A stretch of 64,000 nucleotides of DNA from assembly GCA_024234855.1 (NCBI GenBank), contig JACKNN010000006.1:62001-126000 (forward strand), given 5' to 3'. Within the stretch, counting starts at the first letter, position 1. Every line of letters begins with the position of its first letter. Source of the DNA: Pseudomonadales bacterium (GTDB lineage Bacteria > Pseudomonadota > Gammaproteobacteria > Pseudomonadales > Halieaceae). This document shows positions 9,012-18,534 of this stretch, in pieces. The position numbers were made by a program, and so were the translations under genes. The notes under the pieces were generated by a model, which saw only the letters and a program-made list of their open reading frames with translations, made no database searches and had not been told where the DNA came from.

Positions 9012-10280
9012 TTAACGCGGTACCCGGAAACGCTTTTTCAGTTTCCGCGGCACCGGGGTGTTTTTCAGTCGCACATAGACAGGCATGCCATGGCGATAGT
9101 CCGGGTAGGCCTCGCCGGCGATCAGCGGCGACAGGTAAGCCAGGGCCTCGGGGGTGATGCCAAAACCGTCGCGGGTGATGTAATTGCGCGGCATTTTCTT
9201 TTCCCGGTTGGCGACATCCTCCAGCCGTGCCTCGCCGATGGACCAGCGATAACGCTTGCCCGGGCCGCGCACGATACAGGGCATGACGGCGTTGTCGCCC
9301 CGCAGGGCAAACTCCACCGCCGCTTCGCCGAGGGCGTAGGCCTGGTCCACGTCGGTCTGGGAGGCGATGTGGCGAGCGGAGCGCTGCAGGTAGTCGGCCA
9401 CGGCCCAGTGATACTTGTAACCCAGCTCATCTTTCACCATGGCCGCGAGATAGGGCGCGAGCCCGCCCAGCTGGCTGTGGCCAAAGGCGTCTTTCAGCCC
9501 GGATTCGGCGAGAAAACGGCCATCCCTGTACTGGGCGCCCTCCGAGGCCACGATCACGCAGTAGCCGCGCTGTTTTACCGTGCGTTTCACACGGGCCAGG
9601 AATTTGTCCCGGTCGAAGGCGATTTCCGGGAACAGGATGATATGGGGCGCATCCCCTTCTTTCTCGGCGGCCAGTCCCGCCGCCGCGGCAATCCAGCCCG
9701 CGTGGCGGCCCATGACTTCCAGGATGAACACCTTGGTGGAGGTTTCGCACATGGAGGCGACGTCCAAGGCGGCCTCGCGGGTGGAAATAGCGACATATTT
9801 CGCCACCGACCCGAAGCCGGGGCAGTTATCGGTGAGCGGCAGGTCGTTGTCGATGGTCTTGGGCACATGGATGGCCTGCAGCGGATAGCCCATCGTCGCA
9901 CTCAGTTGCGAGACTTTGAGGCAGGTATCGGCTGAGTCGCCGCCGCCGTTGTAAAAGAAATAGCCGATCTTATGGGCACTGAATACCTCGATCAGCCGCT
10001 CGTATTCGGCCCGGTTCTGTTCCAGGCTTTTCAGTTTGTGGCGGCAGGAGCCGAAGGCGCCGGAGGGGGTGGTCAGCAGCCCGCGAATGGCGGCGCCGCT
10101 CTCCTTGCTGGTGTCGATCAGGTCTTCGGTCAACGCACCTATGATGCCGTTGCGCCCGGCGTAGACCTTGCCGATCCGGTCCTTGTGCTTCCTGGCGGTT
10201 TCGATGACGCCGCAGGCGGAGGCATTGATGACCGCGGTGACGCCACCGGACTGGGCGTAAAAGGCATTTTTCTTCGACAT
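9012..10280 (-). CDS. pfp: PPi-dependent 6-phosphofructokinase
   Basis: The start at 10280 (MSKKNAFYAQSGGVT) has GAGGAA nine bases upstream; 422 residues result. The glycine-rich nucleotide site reads NGGGDSADT, with Asp at the position that is Gly in ATP-dependent enzymes, and PKTIDND follows, as in PPi-phosphofructokinases. Further conserved parts are MGRHAGWIAA and the ASEGAQ region. The reaction is reversible fructose-6-phosphate phosphorylation by pyrophosphate, usable in glycolysis and gluconeogenesis. Next to it lies ppa, the enzyme that would destroy its co-substrate. Divergent from mpl. The specificity call rests on the Asp and is not tested. Confidence 0.93.
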   Translation of the reverse strand: MSKKNAFYAQSGGVTAVINASACGVIETARKHKDRIGKVYAGRNGIIGALTEDLIDTSKESGAAIRGLLTTPSGAFGSCRHKLKSLEQNRAEYERLIEVFSAHKIGYFFYNGGGDSADTCLKVSQLSATMGYPLQAIHVPKTIDNDLPLTDNCPGFGSVAKYVAISTREAALDVASMCETSTKVFILEVMGRHAGWIAAAAGLAAEKEGDAPHIILFPEIAFDRDKFLARVKRTVKQRGYCVIVASEGAQYRDGRFLAESGLKDAFGHSQLGGLAPYLAAMVKDELGYKYHWAVADYLQRSARHIASQTDVDQAYALGEAAVEFALRGDNAVMPCIVRGPGKRYRWSIGEARLEDVANREKKMPRNYITRDGFGITPEALAYLSPLIAGEAYPDYRHGMPVYVRLKNTPVPRKLKKRFRVPR

Positions 10281-10479
10281 CGGCGCTGGTTCCTCGGTCA
10301 CAGGCCACATCCATGGCCTGCTGGTTGGCCATGGATTTGATCCGCTGGGTTCAGGCAGGTCGCCATAATACGAAACTTGGCGGCTTTTGTAGACCTTCCG
10401 CCGGCTTTTATCCGTGCCCGTACCTGTGGCGGCGACCGCCCGCGTGCTACCATTGCCCGCTTTATTTGAGGAGGTCTGG

Positions 10480-11862
10480 TTGAAAGGGCATATTCATATC
10501 CTGGGCATCTGCGGGACGTTCATGGGGGGCATCGCCCTGTTGGCCAGGGAGAGGGGCTACCGGGTGACCGGCTCGGATACCGCCGTGTACCCACCCATGA
10601 GCACCCAGCTGCGTGCTGCCGGCATCGACCTGATGGAGGGCTACCTGCCGGAGCACCTGCATGAGCGCCCCGATTGCGTGGTCGTTGGCAACGCGATGAC
10701 CCGGGGTAACCCCGCGGTGGAGTATATGCTCAACCACGGCCTGCCCTACACCTCCGGCCCCCAGTGGCTGGCGGAGAATATCCTGCGGGACAAGTGGGTG
10801 TTGGCGGTCGCCGGCACCCACGGTAAAACCACCACCAGCAGCCTGCTGGCCTGGATACTGGACTATGCCGGGATGGCGCCGGGCTTCCTGATCGGCGGCG
10901 TGCCGGCGAATTTCGGCCTTTCAGCGCGCAGTGGCGGTTCCGATTTTTTTGTGGTCGAGGCCGATGAATACGACACCGCCTTCTTCGACAAGCGCTCCAA
11001 GTTCGTGCACTACCGGCCGCGCACCCTGGCCATCAACAACCTGGAGTTTGACCACGCCGATATCTTCGACGACCTCAAGGCCATCCAGCGACAGTTCCAT
11101 CACCTGCTGCGCTGTGTGCCCGGCCAGGGCCTTGTCGTCCATCCCCGGGGTGTGGCGGCCATCGACCAGACCCTGGCGATGGGTTGCTGGACACCGCTCA
11201 CTTCTTTTGGGGTGGGCGTTGATTGCGGCGCCGACTGGCGTGCCCAGTTACTGGCGGCGGACGGCACGACCTTCCGCCTGCTCCGCGACGGGGAACAGCC
11301 GCTGGACATCAACTGGTCCCAGTGCGGGCTCCACAACGTGGAAAACGCCCTGACGGCCTTGGCCGCCGCCCGTCATGTGGGCGTGACGCCGGAGGTGGCC
11401 GCGGCCGCGCTGGCCGGGTTCGGTGGTGTAAAGCGTCGGCTGGAGCTGCTGGGCCGGGTGCGGGATATCGCCGTGTACGATGATTTTGCCCACCATCCCA
11501 CCGCGATCGCGACCACCCTGCAGGGCCTTCGGGCCCGCACCGGCAGCGGCCGCCTTATCGCCCTGGTTGAACCGCGTTCCAATACCATGCGTATGGGTGA
11601 GCACCGGGAGCAACTGGCGGCCGCTACCGCCAGCGCCGACCTGGTGTACTGGTTCCAGCCGCCCGGGATGAACTGGTCGCTGGAGAGCGTGGTCGAACAC
11701 AGCGCGGCGCCGGCGCAGCTGGCGGACAATATCGATGAACTGGTGCAGACAGTCGCAAGCGCGGCCAGGCCCGGTGACCAGATAGTGATAATGAGTAACG
11801 GCAGCTTTGCTGGCATACACCAGAAGTTGCTGGATGAACTGACGAAGGCGGATACGCAATGA
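10480..11862 (+). CDS. mpl: UDP-N-acetylmuramate:L-Ala-D-Glu-meso-DAP ligase (Mpl)
   Basis: A TTG at 10480 preceded by GAGGAGG gives LKGHIHILGICGTFMGG, the expected Mpl start. The 460-residue protein is a Mur-ligase: N-terminal UDP-binding fold, ATP loop AVAGTHGKTTTSS, central NNLEFDHADIF, and C-terminal YDDFAHHPTAI. Mpl re-attaches the recycled tripeptide L-Ala-gamma-D-Glu-meso-DAP to UDP-MurNAc in the cytoplasm, saving the Mur ligase steps. Its length and the FMGG after the first glycine loop separate it from MurC. The stop overlaps the following RND gene by four bases, so the two are translated together. Confidence 0.95.
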   Translation: MKGHIHILGICGTFMGGIALLARERGYRVTGSDTAVYPPMSTQLRAAGIDLMEGYLPEHLHERPDCVVVGNAMTRGNPAVEYMLNHGLPYTSGPQWLAENILRDKWVLAVAGTHGKTTTSSLLAWILDYAGMAPGFLIGGVPANFGLSARSGGSDFFVVEADEYDTAFFDKRSKFVHYRPRTLAINNLEFDHADIFDDLKAIQRQFHHLLRCVPGQGLVVHPRGVAAIDQTLAMGCWTPLTSFGVGVDCGADWRAQLLAADGTTFRLLRDGEQPLDINWSQCGLHNVENALTALAAARHVGVTPEVAAAALAGFGGVKRRLELLGRVRDIAVYDDFAHHPTAIATTLQGLRARTGSGRLIALVEPRSNTMRMGEHREQLAAATASADLVYWFQPPGMNWSLESVVEHSAAPAQLADNIDELVQTVASAARPGDQIVIMSNGSFAGIHQKLLDELTKADTQ

Positions 11863-14456
11863 ACGACCTCCTGCTGGCGGCCTACGAGCGACTGGTGCTG
11901 CGCCGACCCTGGCTGGTGCTCGGCCTGATGGCTGTGCTGGTTGCGGGATTTGCCACCCAGTTGGAGAAAATAAAGCTCGATGCCTCGGCGGACGCGCTGA
12001 TGCTCCAGGGCGACCCTTCGCTGGAGTTTTATCGCCAGATCAGTGCCGAGTACAGTTCCGAAGAGTTCCTGCTGATTACCTGGCAGCCCCGCGCCCCCCT
12101 ATTGTCCGCCGAGTCGCTGCAGCCGCTGCGCCGCATGGCGGATGAGCTGCGCCAACTGGAGGGTGTTTCGTCCGTGGTCACCGTCTGGGATGTTCCCCTG
12201 CTGGAAAGCCCGCCGGTCACCCTCGCCGATATCAGCTCGCCGGAGCCGCTGCCCTCGCTGGACCAACCCGGCATCGACCGCGACCTGGTGTTGAAGGAGT
12301 TGACCACCAGCCCGATCTACGCGGACCTGCTCGCCAGCCGCGATGGCAAGCTCACCGCTGTGCAGATCAATCTCAAGCGGGACGAGTTTTACTACGACCT
12401 GCTCGCCAGTCGGGAATCCCTGCGCATCAAGCGGGACCGGGAGGGCCTGTCGCCCGATGAGCAGAAGGAGCTCGCCGAGGTTGAGGCAGCCTTCAAGGCG
12501 CATACGGCGGTGGCCCTGGATGCCCAGAGCCACATGGTGGCCAACGTGCGTGAGATTGCCGCGCGCTACAGGCCCTATGCCGATATTTTTGTCGGCGGGG
12601 TACCGATGATCGCGGCGGATATGGTGAGCTTTATTGGTCGGGACCTGGTGGTATTCGGCGCGGCCATCCTCGGTATCATGCTGCTGGTTCTGGCCCTGAT
12701 CTTCCGCCGGGCGCGCTGGGTGGTTATTCCGCTGGTAACCTGCACCGCTACCGTGGTGATGATGCTGGGCCTGCTGGGTGCGCTGGACTGGCGCATGACC
12801 GTGATATCGTCCAACTTTGTCGCGGTACTGCTGATCATCACGCTGGCCATCGCCATTCACCTGATCGTCCGCTACCGTGAGATACATGCGCTGGAACCGG
12901 ACGGGGATATCCACGAGCGGGTATTGCGCACGGTGCAGCTGATGGCGATTCCGTGTGTGTACACCGGCATCACCACCATTGTGGCCTTTGTCTCCCTGGT
13001 GGTGTCGGGCATCCAGCCGGTGATTGATTTCGGCTGGATGATGACCACTGGCATCACCCTGGCACTGGTGCTGAATTTCATCCTGGTGCCCGCCATGATC
13101 CTGGTCTGGCCCGAGGGCAAGCCCCATCGGCATTCCGGTACGGACTCGCCGCTCACTGCAAAGTTCGCCCGGGTTGTTGACGGCCACGGCCGCGCCATTC
13201 TGGTGGTGAGCACCACGCTGACCGTGCTCACCCTGGTCGGCATCAGTCGCCTGCAGGTGGAGAACCGCTTTATCGATTACTTCGATAAGTCGACGGAGAT
13301 CTACCAGGGCATGGAATTGCTCGACTCCCAGCTGGGCGGCACCATTCCGCTTGATATTATTCTGGCGCCACTCGATATGGACGCGCCGCTGCCTGGCCTG
13401 GAACCCGCCGCGGCGGGTGAGGCCGCGCCGGTTGCGGCGGACGACCCCTTTGCCGAGGACGGCGACGACTTCGGTGCGTCCACGGCGTCGGCGACAGGTG
13501 ATGAGTGGGATGACGAGTTCAGCAGCGACGGCGACGATTTTGCCAGCGACTCGGAGTCTTTCCAGCCCAGCTACTGGTTCAGCCTGGGCGGCATGCGGGA
13601 ACTGGATGCGGTACACAATTACGTGGACGCGTTACCGGAAACCGGCAAGGTGCTGTCCCTGTCGACGGTGTTCGCCGTGGTCAAGAACCTGCTGGGCGAT
13701 GATATCGGCAGTGTGGAGCTGGCCATTGTGCAGAAAAGCCTGCCGCCGGATGTCAGCGCCATGATGGTTGAGCCTTATTTTTCCCGCGAGCGCGAGCAGG
13801 CGCGGGTGACCGTGCGGGTCAAGGAAACCAGTAAGGATTTGCGCCGGGACAAGTTCCTGCACGACCTGCGTGAGGACCTGGTTGAAAAGCTGGGTATCGC
13901 GCCGGAACGCATCCAGTTCACCGGTATGCTGGTGCTGTATAACAATGTATTGCAGAGCCTGTTCCGGTCCCAGATCCTGACCATAGGCGTGGTGTTTTTG
14001 GCGATCCTGCTGATGTTCCTCGCGCTGTTCCGCTCGCTGTCGCTCTCCCTGATCGCCCTGGCGCCGAACGTGCTGGCGGCGGGCATGGTGCTGGGCACCA
14101 TGGGCCTGCTGGGCATACCGCTGGATATCATGACCATCACCATCGCCGCGATTGTGGTCGGCATTGGCGTGGACGACTGTATCCATTACGTGCATCGCTT
14201 TATCGCCGAGTTCGAGGTCGACCGGAACTACCGGGCAACGATGTTCCGCTGCCACGACAGTATCGGTCGGGCCATGTATTACACCACGGTGACGGTGGTG
14301 GTGGGATTCTCGATGCTTGCCCTGTCGAGTTTCACCCCCAGCATCTACTTTGGCCTGCTCACCGTGATGGCCATGGTTGCGGCGGTGCTGGGCGCCCTGT
14401 TGCTGCTCCCGCTGCTGATCGTCCTGGTCAAACCGCTGGGTCCGGAGGGCGGCTGA
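11859..14456 (+). CDS. RND-superfamily (MMPL-type) exporter
   Basis: An 865-residue inner-membrane protein with two repeated halves. Each half has one leading helix (residues about 17-35; second near 440-460), a soluble loop and a block of five helices (about 255-425 and 700-860). Conserved MMPL/RND segments include GVPMIAADM and IVVGIGVDDCIHYVHR. It resembles the hopanoid/lipid-type RND family rather than the AcrB type. The second soluble loop holds an acidic low-complexity insertion, residues about 508-567, very rich in Asp, Glu and Ser. The gene overlaps mpl by ATGA and the next gene by TGATG, forming a tight four-gene unit. Substrate unknown. Confidence 0.88.
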   Translation: MNDLLLAAYERLVLRRPWLVLGLMAVLVAGFATQLEKIKLDASADALMLQGDPSLEFYRQISAEYSSEEFLLITWQPRAPLLSAESLQPLRRMADELRQLEGVSSVVTVWDVPLLESPPVTLADISSPEPLPSLDQPGIDRDLVLKELTTSPIYADLLASRDGKLTAVQINLKRDEFYYDLLASRESLRIKRDREGLSPDEQKELAEVEAAFKAHTAVALDAQSHMVANVREIAARYRPYADIFVGGVPMIAADMVSFIGRDLVVFGAAILGIMLLVLALIFRRARWVVIPLVTCTATVVMMLGLLGALDWRMTVISSNFVAVLLIITLAIAIHLIVRYREIHALEPDGDIHERVLRTVQLMAIPCVYTGITTIVAFVSLVVSGIQPVIDFGWMMTTGITLALVLNFILVPAMILVWPEGKPHRHSGTDSPLTAKFARVVDGHGRAILVVSTTLTVLTLVGISRLQVENRFIDYFDKSTEIYQGMELLDSQLGGTIPLDIILAPLDMDAPLPGLEPAAAGEAAPVAADDPFAEDGDDFGASTASATGDEWDDEFSSDGDDFASDSESFQPSYWFSLGGMRELDAVHNYVDALPETGKVLSLSTVFAVVKNLLGDDIGSVELAIVQKSLPPDVSAMMVEPYFSREREQARVTVRVKETSKDLRRDKFLHDLREDLVEKLGIAPERIQFTGMLVLYNNVLQSLFRSQILTIGVVFLAILLMFLALFRSLSLSLIALAPNVLAAGMVLGTMGLLGIPLDIMTITIAAIVVGIGVDDCIHYVHRFIAEFEVDRNYRATMFRCHDSIGRAMYYTTVTVVVGFSMLALSSFTPSIYFGLLTVMAMVAAVLGALLLLPLLIVLVKPLGPEGG

Positions 14457-14737
14457 TGCCGTGCCGCGAAGCGTGCGGGGCCTGTTGCATTGCACCCTCC
14501 ATCAGCCGGCCATATCACGGCATGCCCAACGGCAAGGCGGCGGGTGAGCGCTGCGTGCACCTGGACGAACACCTGCGCTGCGGCTTGTTTGGCGACCCGC
14601 GCAGGCCGCGATATTGCGCCAGCTTCCTGGCGGAGCCCGCCGTCTGCGGGGACAGCCGGGAGCAGGCGTTGCATACTCTCGCGGAACTGGAAGTGATCAC
14701 CCTGCCACCGGCAAATCTGCACGGGAGGGTAGTGTGA
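14456..14737 (+). CDS. YkgJ-type cysteine-cluster protein
   Basis: A 93-residue protein with the pattern CREACGACC at the N-terminus and further cysteines in RCVHLDEHLRCGLF and RYCASF. This is the CxxCxCC-type cluster arrangement of the YkgJ/UPF0153 family, which is thought to bind a metal or iron-sulfur centre. It starts in the stop of the RND gene (TGATG) and ends overlapping the next gene by four bases (GTGA), so it is translated as part of the mpl operon. The biochemical role of the family is not known. Confidence 0.82.
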   Translation: MPCREACGACCIAPSISRPYHGMPNGKAAGERCVHLDEHLRCGLFGDPRRPRYCASFLAEPAVCGDSREQALHTLAELEVITLPPANLHGRVV

Positions 14738-15330
14738 GCGAGCTGTCGCTGTTTCCCCTGTCCGGTGTACTGATGCCCTTCGGGCGCATGCCGCTGCAGA
14801 TCTTCGAGCAGCGCTACCTGGACCTGGTGCGAGATACCATGAAGTCCGACAGCGCCTTCGGCGTCGTCTGGATCCGGCGCGGCGCCGAGGTCGCACAGCG
14901 GGGCGAGGCGTCACCACAACTGGGTGACTACGGTACCACCGCGCGCATAGTCGACTGGGACCAGCTGCCAAATGGCCTGCTGGGCGTTACTATCCAGGGC
15001 GGCCAGCGCTTCGACCTGAAATCCACCGGGGTGCGGGCCAATGGCCTGGTGGTGGGGCAGGTAGAGTTGCGGCCGGCGCTGCAGCCGGCCACGGTGGTGC
15101 CGCAGTGGCAAAGCCTGCTCGATATCCTGCACAGCCTGGAGACCCATCCCCATGTCCAGCGCATGGCACTGCAGCTCGATTACGGCGACGCATGGCAGGT
15201 GGCCTGCACGCTGATCCAGCTGCTGCCGCTGGAGGAGGCGCTGAAGTACCGGTTGCTGGGTATCGATAGCATCGAGGCGCTGATGGCCGAGCTCGATGTC
15301 ATCCTCAACCAGATCAGCGGCGAGGATTAA
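14734..15330 (+). CDS. Lon N-terminal-domain (LAN/PUA-like) protein
   Basis: The GTG at 14734 lies behind GGGAGGG and overlaps the preceding stop, giving VSELSLFPLSGVLMPFGRMPLQIFEQRY and 198 residues. The whole protein corresponds to the substrate-recognition domain of Lon protease without any ATPase or peptidase part. Such free-standing Lon-N proteins are common in proteobacteria, and their role is unclear; they may bind unfolded or specific proteins. It is the last gene in the mpl-RND-ykgJ unit and converges on rnt. A full Lon protease is encoded at 57003, far away. Confidence 0.88.
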   Translation: MSELSLFPLSGVLMPFGRMPLQIFEQRYLDLVRDTMKSDSAFGVVWIRRGAEVAQRGEASPQLGDYGTTARIVDWDQLPNGLLGVTIQGGQRFDLKSTGVRANGLVVGQVELRPALQPATVVPQWQSLLDILHSLETHPHVQRMALQLDYGDAWQVACTLIQLLPLEEALKYRLLGIDSIEALMAELDVILNQISGED

Positions 15331-15364
15331 GCGTCTGCGCCAGGAGCCGGGGCAAAGCGGGATA

Positions 15365-16000
15365 TCAGCCGAAACCCGGCACCCAGCCGCCGCATTCCTT
15401 CCAGCGATTGACGATCTCGCAGAACAACTCCGCGGTGCGCTCGGCATCGTAGGCCGCAGAGTGTGCCTCGCTGTTGTCAAACGCAATGCCGGCTTCGGCG
15501 CAGGCCTTGGCCAGCACTGTCTGGCCATAGGCCAGGCCCGACAGGGTGGCGGTATCGAAGAAGGAGAACGGGTGGAAGGGATTGCGCTTGATACCGCAGC
15601 GTTCCACCGCCGCATTGATGAAGCCGGCGTCGAAATGGGCGTTGTGCCCCACCAGTATGGCCCGGGTGCAGTTCTGGTCGCGGATCTCCTTGCGCAGCAC
15701 GCGAAACAGTTCATCCAGCGCCTCGGCTTCCGGCACCGCCTGGCGGAACGGGTGGTAGGGATCTATCCCGGTGAAATCCAGCGCCGACTGCTCGATATTG
15801 GCGCCCTCGAAGGGCTGCACGTGGAAGTCGTGGGTGCGGTGCACTGCCAGCAAGCCGTTCTCATCCATGCGAACCGTGGTGGCGGCGATCTCCAGGATGG
15901 CATCGGTGCGGGCGATAAAGCCACCGGTTTCGACATCCACGACCACCGGCAGGAAGCCGCGGAAACGGTCACTGATACGGTGCTCTTCAGTCTCTTTCAA
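15365..16000 (-). CDS. rnt: Ribonuclease T
   Basis: A 211-residue DEDD-type 3'-5' exonuclease. The acidic catalytic residues are seen in PVVVDVETGGF (Exo I, D and E), VGHNAHFDAGF (Exo II, D) and the HSAAYDAERTAEL box (Exo III, H and D). The protein length and the N-terminal FRGFLPVVVD are typical of RNase T, which trims the 3' ends of tRNAs, 5S and 23S rRNA and turns over the tRNA CCA end. It lies five bases after pyrC on the same strand, a pairing common in pseudomonads, so both are probably co-transcribed. Confidence 0.96.
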   Translation of the reverse strand: MKETEEHRISDRFRGFLPVVVDVETGGFIARTDAILEIAATTVRMDENGLLAVHRTHDFHVQPFEGANIEQSALDFTGIDPYHPFRQAVPEAEALDELFRVLRKEIRDQNCTRAILVGHNAHFDAGFINAAVERCGIKRNPFHPFSFFDTATLSGLAYGQTVLAKACAEAGIAFDNSEAHSAAYDAERTAELFCEIVNRWKECGGWVPGFG

Positions 16001-16004
16001 CGGC

Positions 16005-17093
16005 TTATTCGTCCCGGTCCAGCACGCGCCACGACATATTTTCCCCGGCGCGCATGGGTGTCAGGACATCGCGTCCCAGCGGCAGTTGCCCGGGCACCTG
16101 CCACTGCTCCAGGCGCAGGGTGATGGTGTCGTCATTGCGCGGCAGGCGGTAAAAGTCCGGGCCGAAGTGGGAGGCAAACCCTTCCAGGGCGTGGAGCGCA
16201 CCCAACTGTTCGAATACCTCCGCATAAAGCTCAATTGCCGCATGGGCCGTGTAGACACCGGCGCAACCGCAGCGCGTCTCTTTGTTGGCTGTGCTGTGGG
16301 GCGCGGAGTCGGTGCCCAGGAAAAAGCGCGGGTTGCCGGACGTGGCCGCTTCCTGCAGTTCCAACTGGTGGATGTTGCGCTTGAGGATAGGCAGGCAGAA
16401 ATAGTGGGGGCGAATCCCCCCCACCAGCATATCGTTGCGGTTGAACAGCAGGTGGTGCGCGGTGATGGTTGCCGCGACCCCGGGGCGGGCTTCGCGCACA
16501 AAAGCGACGGCGTCGCGGGTGGTGATGTGCTCGAACACGATGCGCAGGCCGGAAAAACGCTCGACCACAGGCGCCAGGTGGCGATCAATAAATACTTTTT
16601 CACGATCAAAAATATCGACGTCGTGATCGGTCACCTCGCCATGCACCAGCAGGGGCAGGTCGGCTTCCTCCATGGCCGCCAGCGTGCCGTACAGGCCCTC
16701 CAGGTGGGCAACCCCGGCCGCTGAGTTGGTGGTGGCTCCCGCGGGGTAAAGTTTCACGGCGTGGACGAAACTCGAAGCAGCCGCCAGCTGGATCTCCGCC
16801 GCATCCGTGCGGTCGGTGAGGTAGAGCGTCATCAGCGGCTCGAAGCGGCGCTCCAGAGGCGCCATCGCCGCCAGAATCCGCTCCCGATACAGGGCGGCTT
16901 CCGCGACGGTGGTCGCCGGCGGGCTGAGGTTGGGCATCACGATAACCCGGCCGAAATAGCGGGCCAGGTCGGCGCAGGTATGTTCCAGCGCGGCGCCGTC
17001 ACGCAGGTGCGCATGCCAGTCGTCGGGGCGGGTAATGGTCAGTTCAGTCACTTGGGGTAGCAGGGTCTGTTGCACGCTGGGCGGAAGCTGCAT
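16005..17093 (-). CDS. pyrC: Dihydroorotase
   Basis: A 362-residue class II dihydroorotase of pyrimidine synthesis, converting carbamoyl-aspartate to dihydroorotate. The zinc ligands appear in RPDDWHAHLRDG, the carbamylated Lys in HAVKLYPAG, and further His in VHGEVTD and FEHITT; the catalytic Asp is in LGTDSAPH. Near the N-terminus there are about 15 residues more than in E. coli PyrC. The gene is divergent from argG, with about 140 bp between them, and is followed by rnt. Confidence 0.96.
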   Translation of the reverse strand: MQLPPSVQQTLLPQVTELTITRPDDWHAHLRDGAALEHTCADLARYFGRVIVMPNLSPPATTVAEAALYRERILAAMAPLERRFEPLMTLYLTDRTDAAEIQLAAASSFVHAVKLYPAGATTNSAAGVAHLEGLYGTLAAMEEADLPLLVHGEVTDHDVDIFDREKVFIDRHLAPVVERFSGLRIVFEHITTRDAVAFVREARPGVAATITAHHLLFNRNDMLVGGIRPHYFCLPILKRNIHQLELQEAATSGNPRFFLGTDSAPHSTANKETRCGCAGVYTAHAAIELYAEVFEQLGALHALEGFASHFGPDFYRLPRNDDTITLRLEQWQVPGQLPLGRDVLTPMRAGENMSWRVLDRDE

Positions 17094-17235
17094 GCTACCG
17101 TAAAGCCGCCGCAGCGGGAACCGGAACGGTCATGGCTCCCGGCGCGCCGGCTGGCGCGGGGGCAGATCGACTGGGAATTGGTGGCGGCCGGGGGTAGAAT
17201 GGCCGGCTTTTCAGCACAGCCCAACGGAGCAAGAC

Positions 17236-18456
17236 ATGTCAGATATCAAGAAAGTGGTCCTGGCCTATTCCGGCGGCCTCGATACCTCGGTCATCGTGCG
17301 CTGGTTGCAGGATAACTACCAGTGCGAGGTTGTCACCTTTACCGCCGATATCGGCCAGGGCGAGGAGGTTGAGCCCGCTCGCGCCAAAGCGCAGGCCATG
17401 GGTGTCAAGGAAATCTATATCGACGACCTGCGCGAGGAATTTGTCCGGGACTTTGTGTTTCCCATGTTCCGCGCCAATACGATATACGAGGGCGAGTACC
17501 TGCTGGGGACTTCCATCGCCCGCCCCCTGATCGCCAAGCGCCTGATCGAGATCGCCAACGAGACCAGCGCCGACGCCATCTCCCACGGCGCCACCGGCAA
17601 GGGTAATGACCAGGTGCGGTTCGAACTCGGCGCCTACGCATTGAAGCCCGGCATCAAGGTGATCGCCCCCTGGCGGGAGTGGGATTTGACCTCCAGGGAA
17701 ACCCTGATGGCCTACTGCAAGACCCACGATATCCCCGTGGATTACTCCAGCGCGAAGAAGAAATCACCCTATTCGATGGATGCCAACCTGCTGCATATTT
17801 CCTACGAGGGCGGCGTGCTGGAAAGCCCCTGGGCGGAAGCGGAAGAGGATATGTGGCGCTGGAGCGTCAGCCCCGAGGCCGCACCCGATGCGCCCACCTA
17901 TATCGAACTGGACTTCGAGCGCGGCGATATTGTCGCCATCGATGGTGCGGCCATGAGCCCCGCCACTGTGCTGGAGACCCTGAACAAGGTCGGCGGCGCC
18001 AACGGCATAGGCCGGGACGACATCGTGGAAAACCGCTACGTGGGCATGAAATCCCGCGGCTGCTATGAAACCCCCGGCGGCACCATCATGCTGAAGGCCC
18101 ACCGCGCCATCGAATCCCTGACCCTGGACCGTGAAGTCGCCCACCTCAAGGATGACCTGATGCCACGCTACGCGAATATGATTTACAACGGCTACTGGTG
18201 GTCGCCCGAGCGACGGATGTTGCAGACTGCCATCGACGAATCCCAGCAGGTGGTGAACGGCAAGGTTCGGCTCAAGCTCTACAAGGGCAACGTCATTGTC
18301 GCCGGTCGCCAGTCTGCCGACAGCCTGTTCGATGAGAGCATCGCGACCTTCGAGGAGGATGCCGGCGCCTACAACCAGAAGGACGCCGAGGGCTTTATCA
18401 AGCTCAACGCACTGCGGATGCGGATCGCGGCGAATAAGGGGCGTTCGCCATTATAG
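17236..18456 (+). CDS. argG: Argininosuccinate synthase
   Basis: A 406-residue cytoplasmic enzyme that joins citrulline and aspartate in arginine synthesis using ATP. The N-type pyrophosphatase loop AYSGGLDTS is at residues 10-18, GATGKGNDQVRFE follows near residue 117, and KKKSPYSMDANL is further on. The length equals the family norm. The ATG follows GGAGCAAGAC. The gene stands alone between pyrC (divergent) and pcm (convergent). A TAGAAT hexamer about 45 bases upstream may be its -10 box, without a good -35. Confidence 0.97.
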   Translation: MSDIKKVVLAYSGGLDTSVIVRWLQDNYQCEVVTFTADIGQGEEVEPARAKAQAMGVKEIYIDDLREEFVRDFVFPMFRANTIYEGEYLLGTSIARPLIAKRLIEIANETSADAISHGATGKGNDQVRFELGAYALKPGIKVIAPWREWDLTSRETLMAYCKTHDIPVDYSSAKKKSPYSMDANLLHISYEGGVLESPWAEAEEDMWRWSVSPEAAPDAPTYIELDFERGDIVAIDGAAMSPATVLETLNKVGGANGIGRDDIVENRYVGMKSRGCYETPGGTIMLKAHRAIESLTLDREVAHLKDDLMPRYANMIYNGYWWSPERRMLQTAIDESQQVVNGKVRLKLYKGNVIVAGRQSADSLFDESIATFEEDAGAYNQKDAEGFIKLNALRMRIAANKGRSPL

Positions 18457-18534
18457 GTTTTTTTCGAGCCTATGGACGTAGCCAGTCTTATTCGGTTTGA
18501 CGCCGGATTGCTTGCGCTGACTCGCCCGATCAGG

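Noticed and set aside
18440..18485. T-run after argG as an intrinsic terminator
   Set aside because: The short ATAGG/CCTAT stem encloses the T-run in its loop, which is not terminator geometry.
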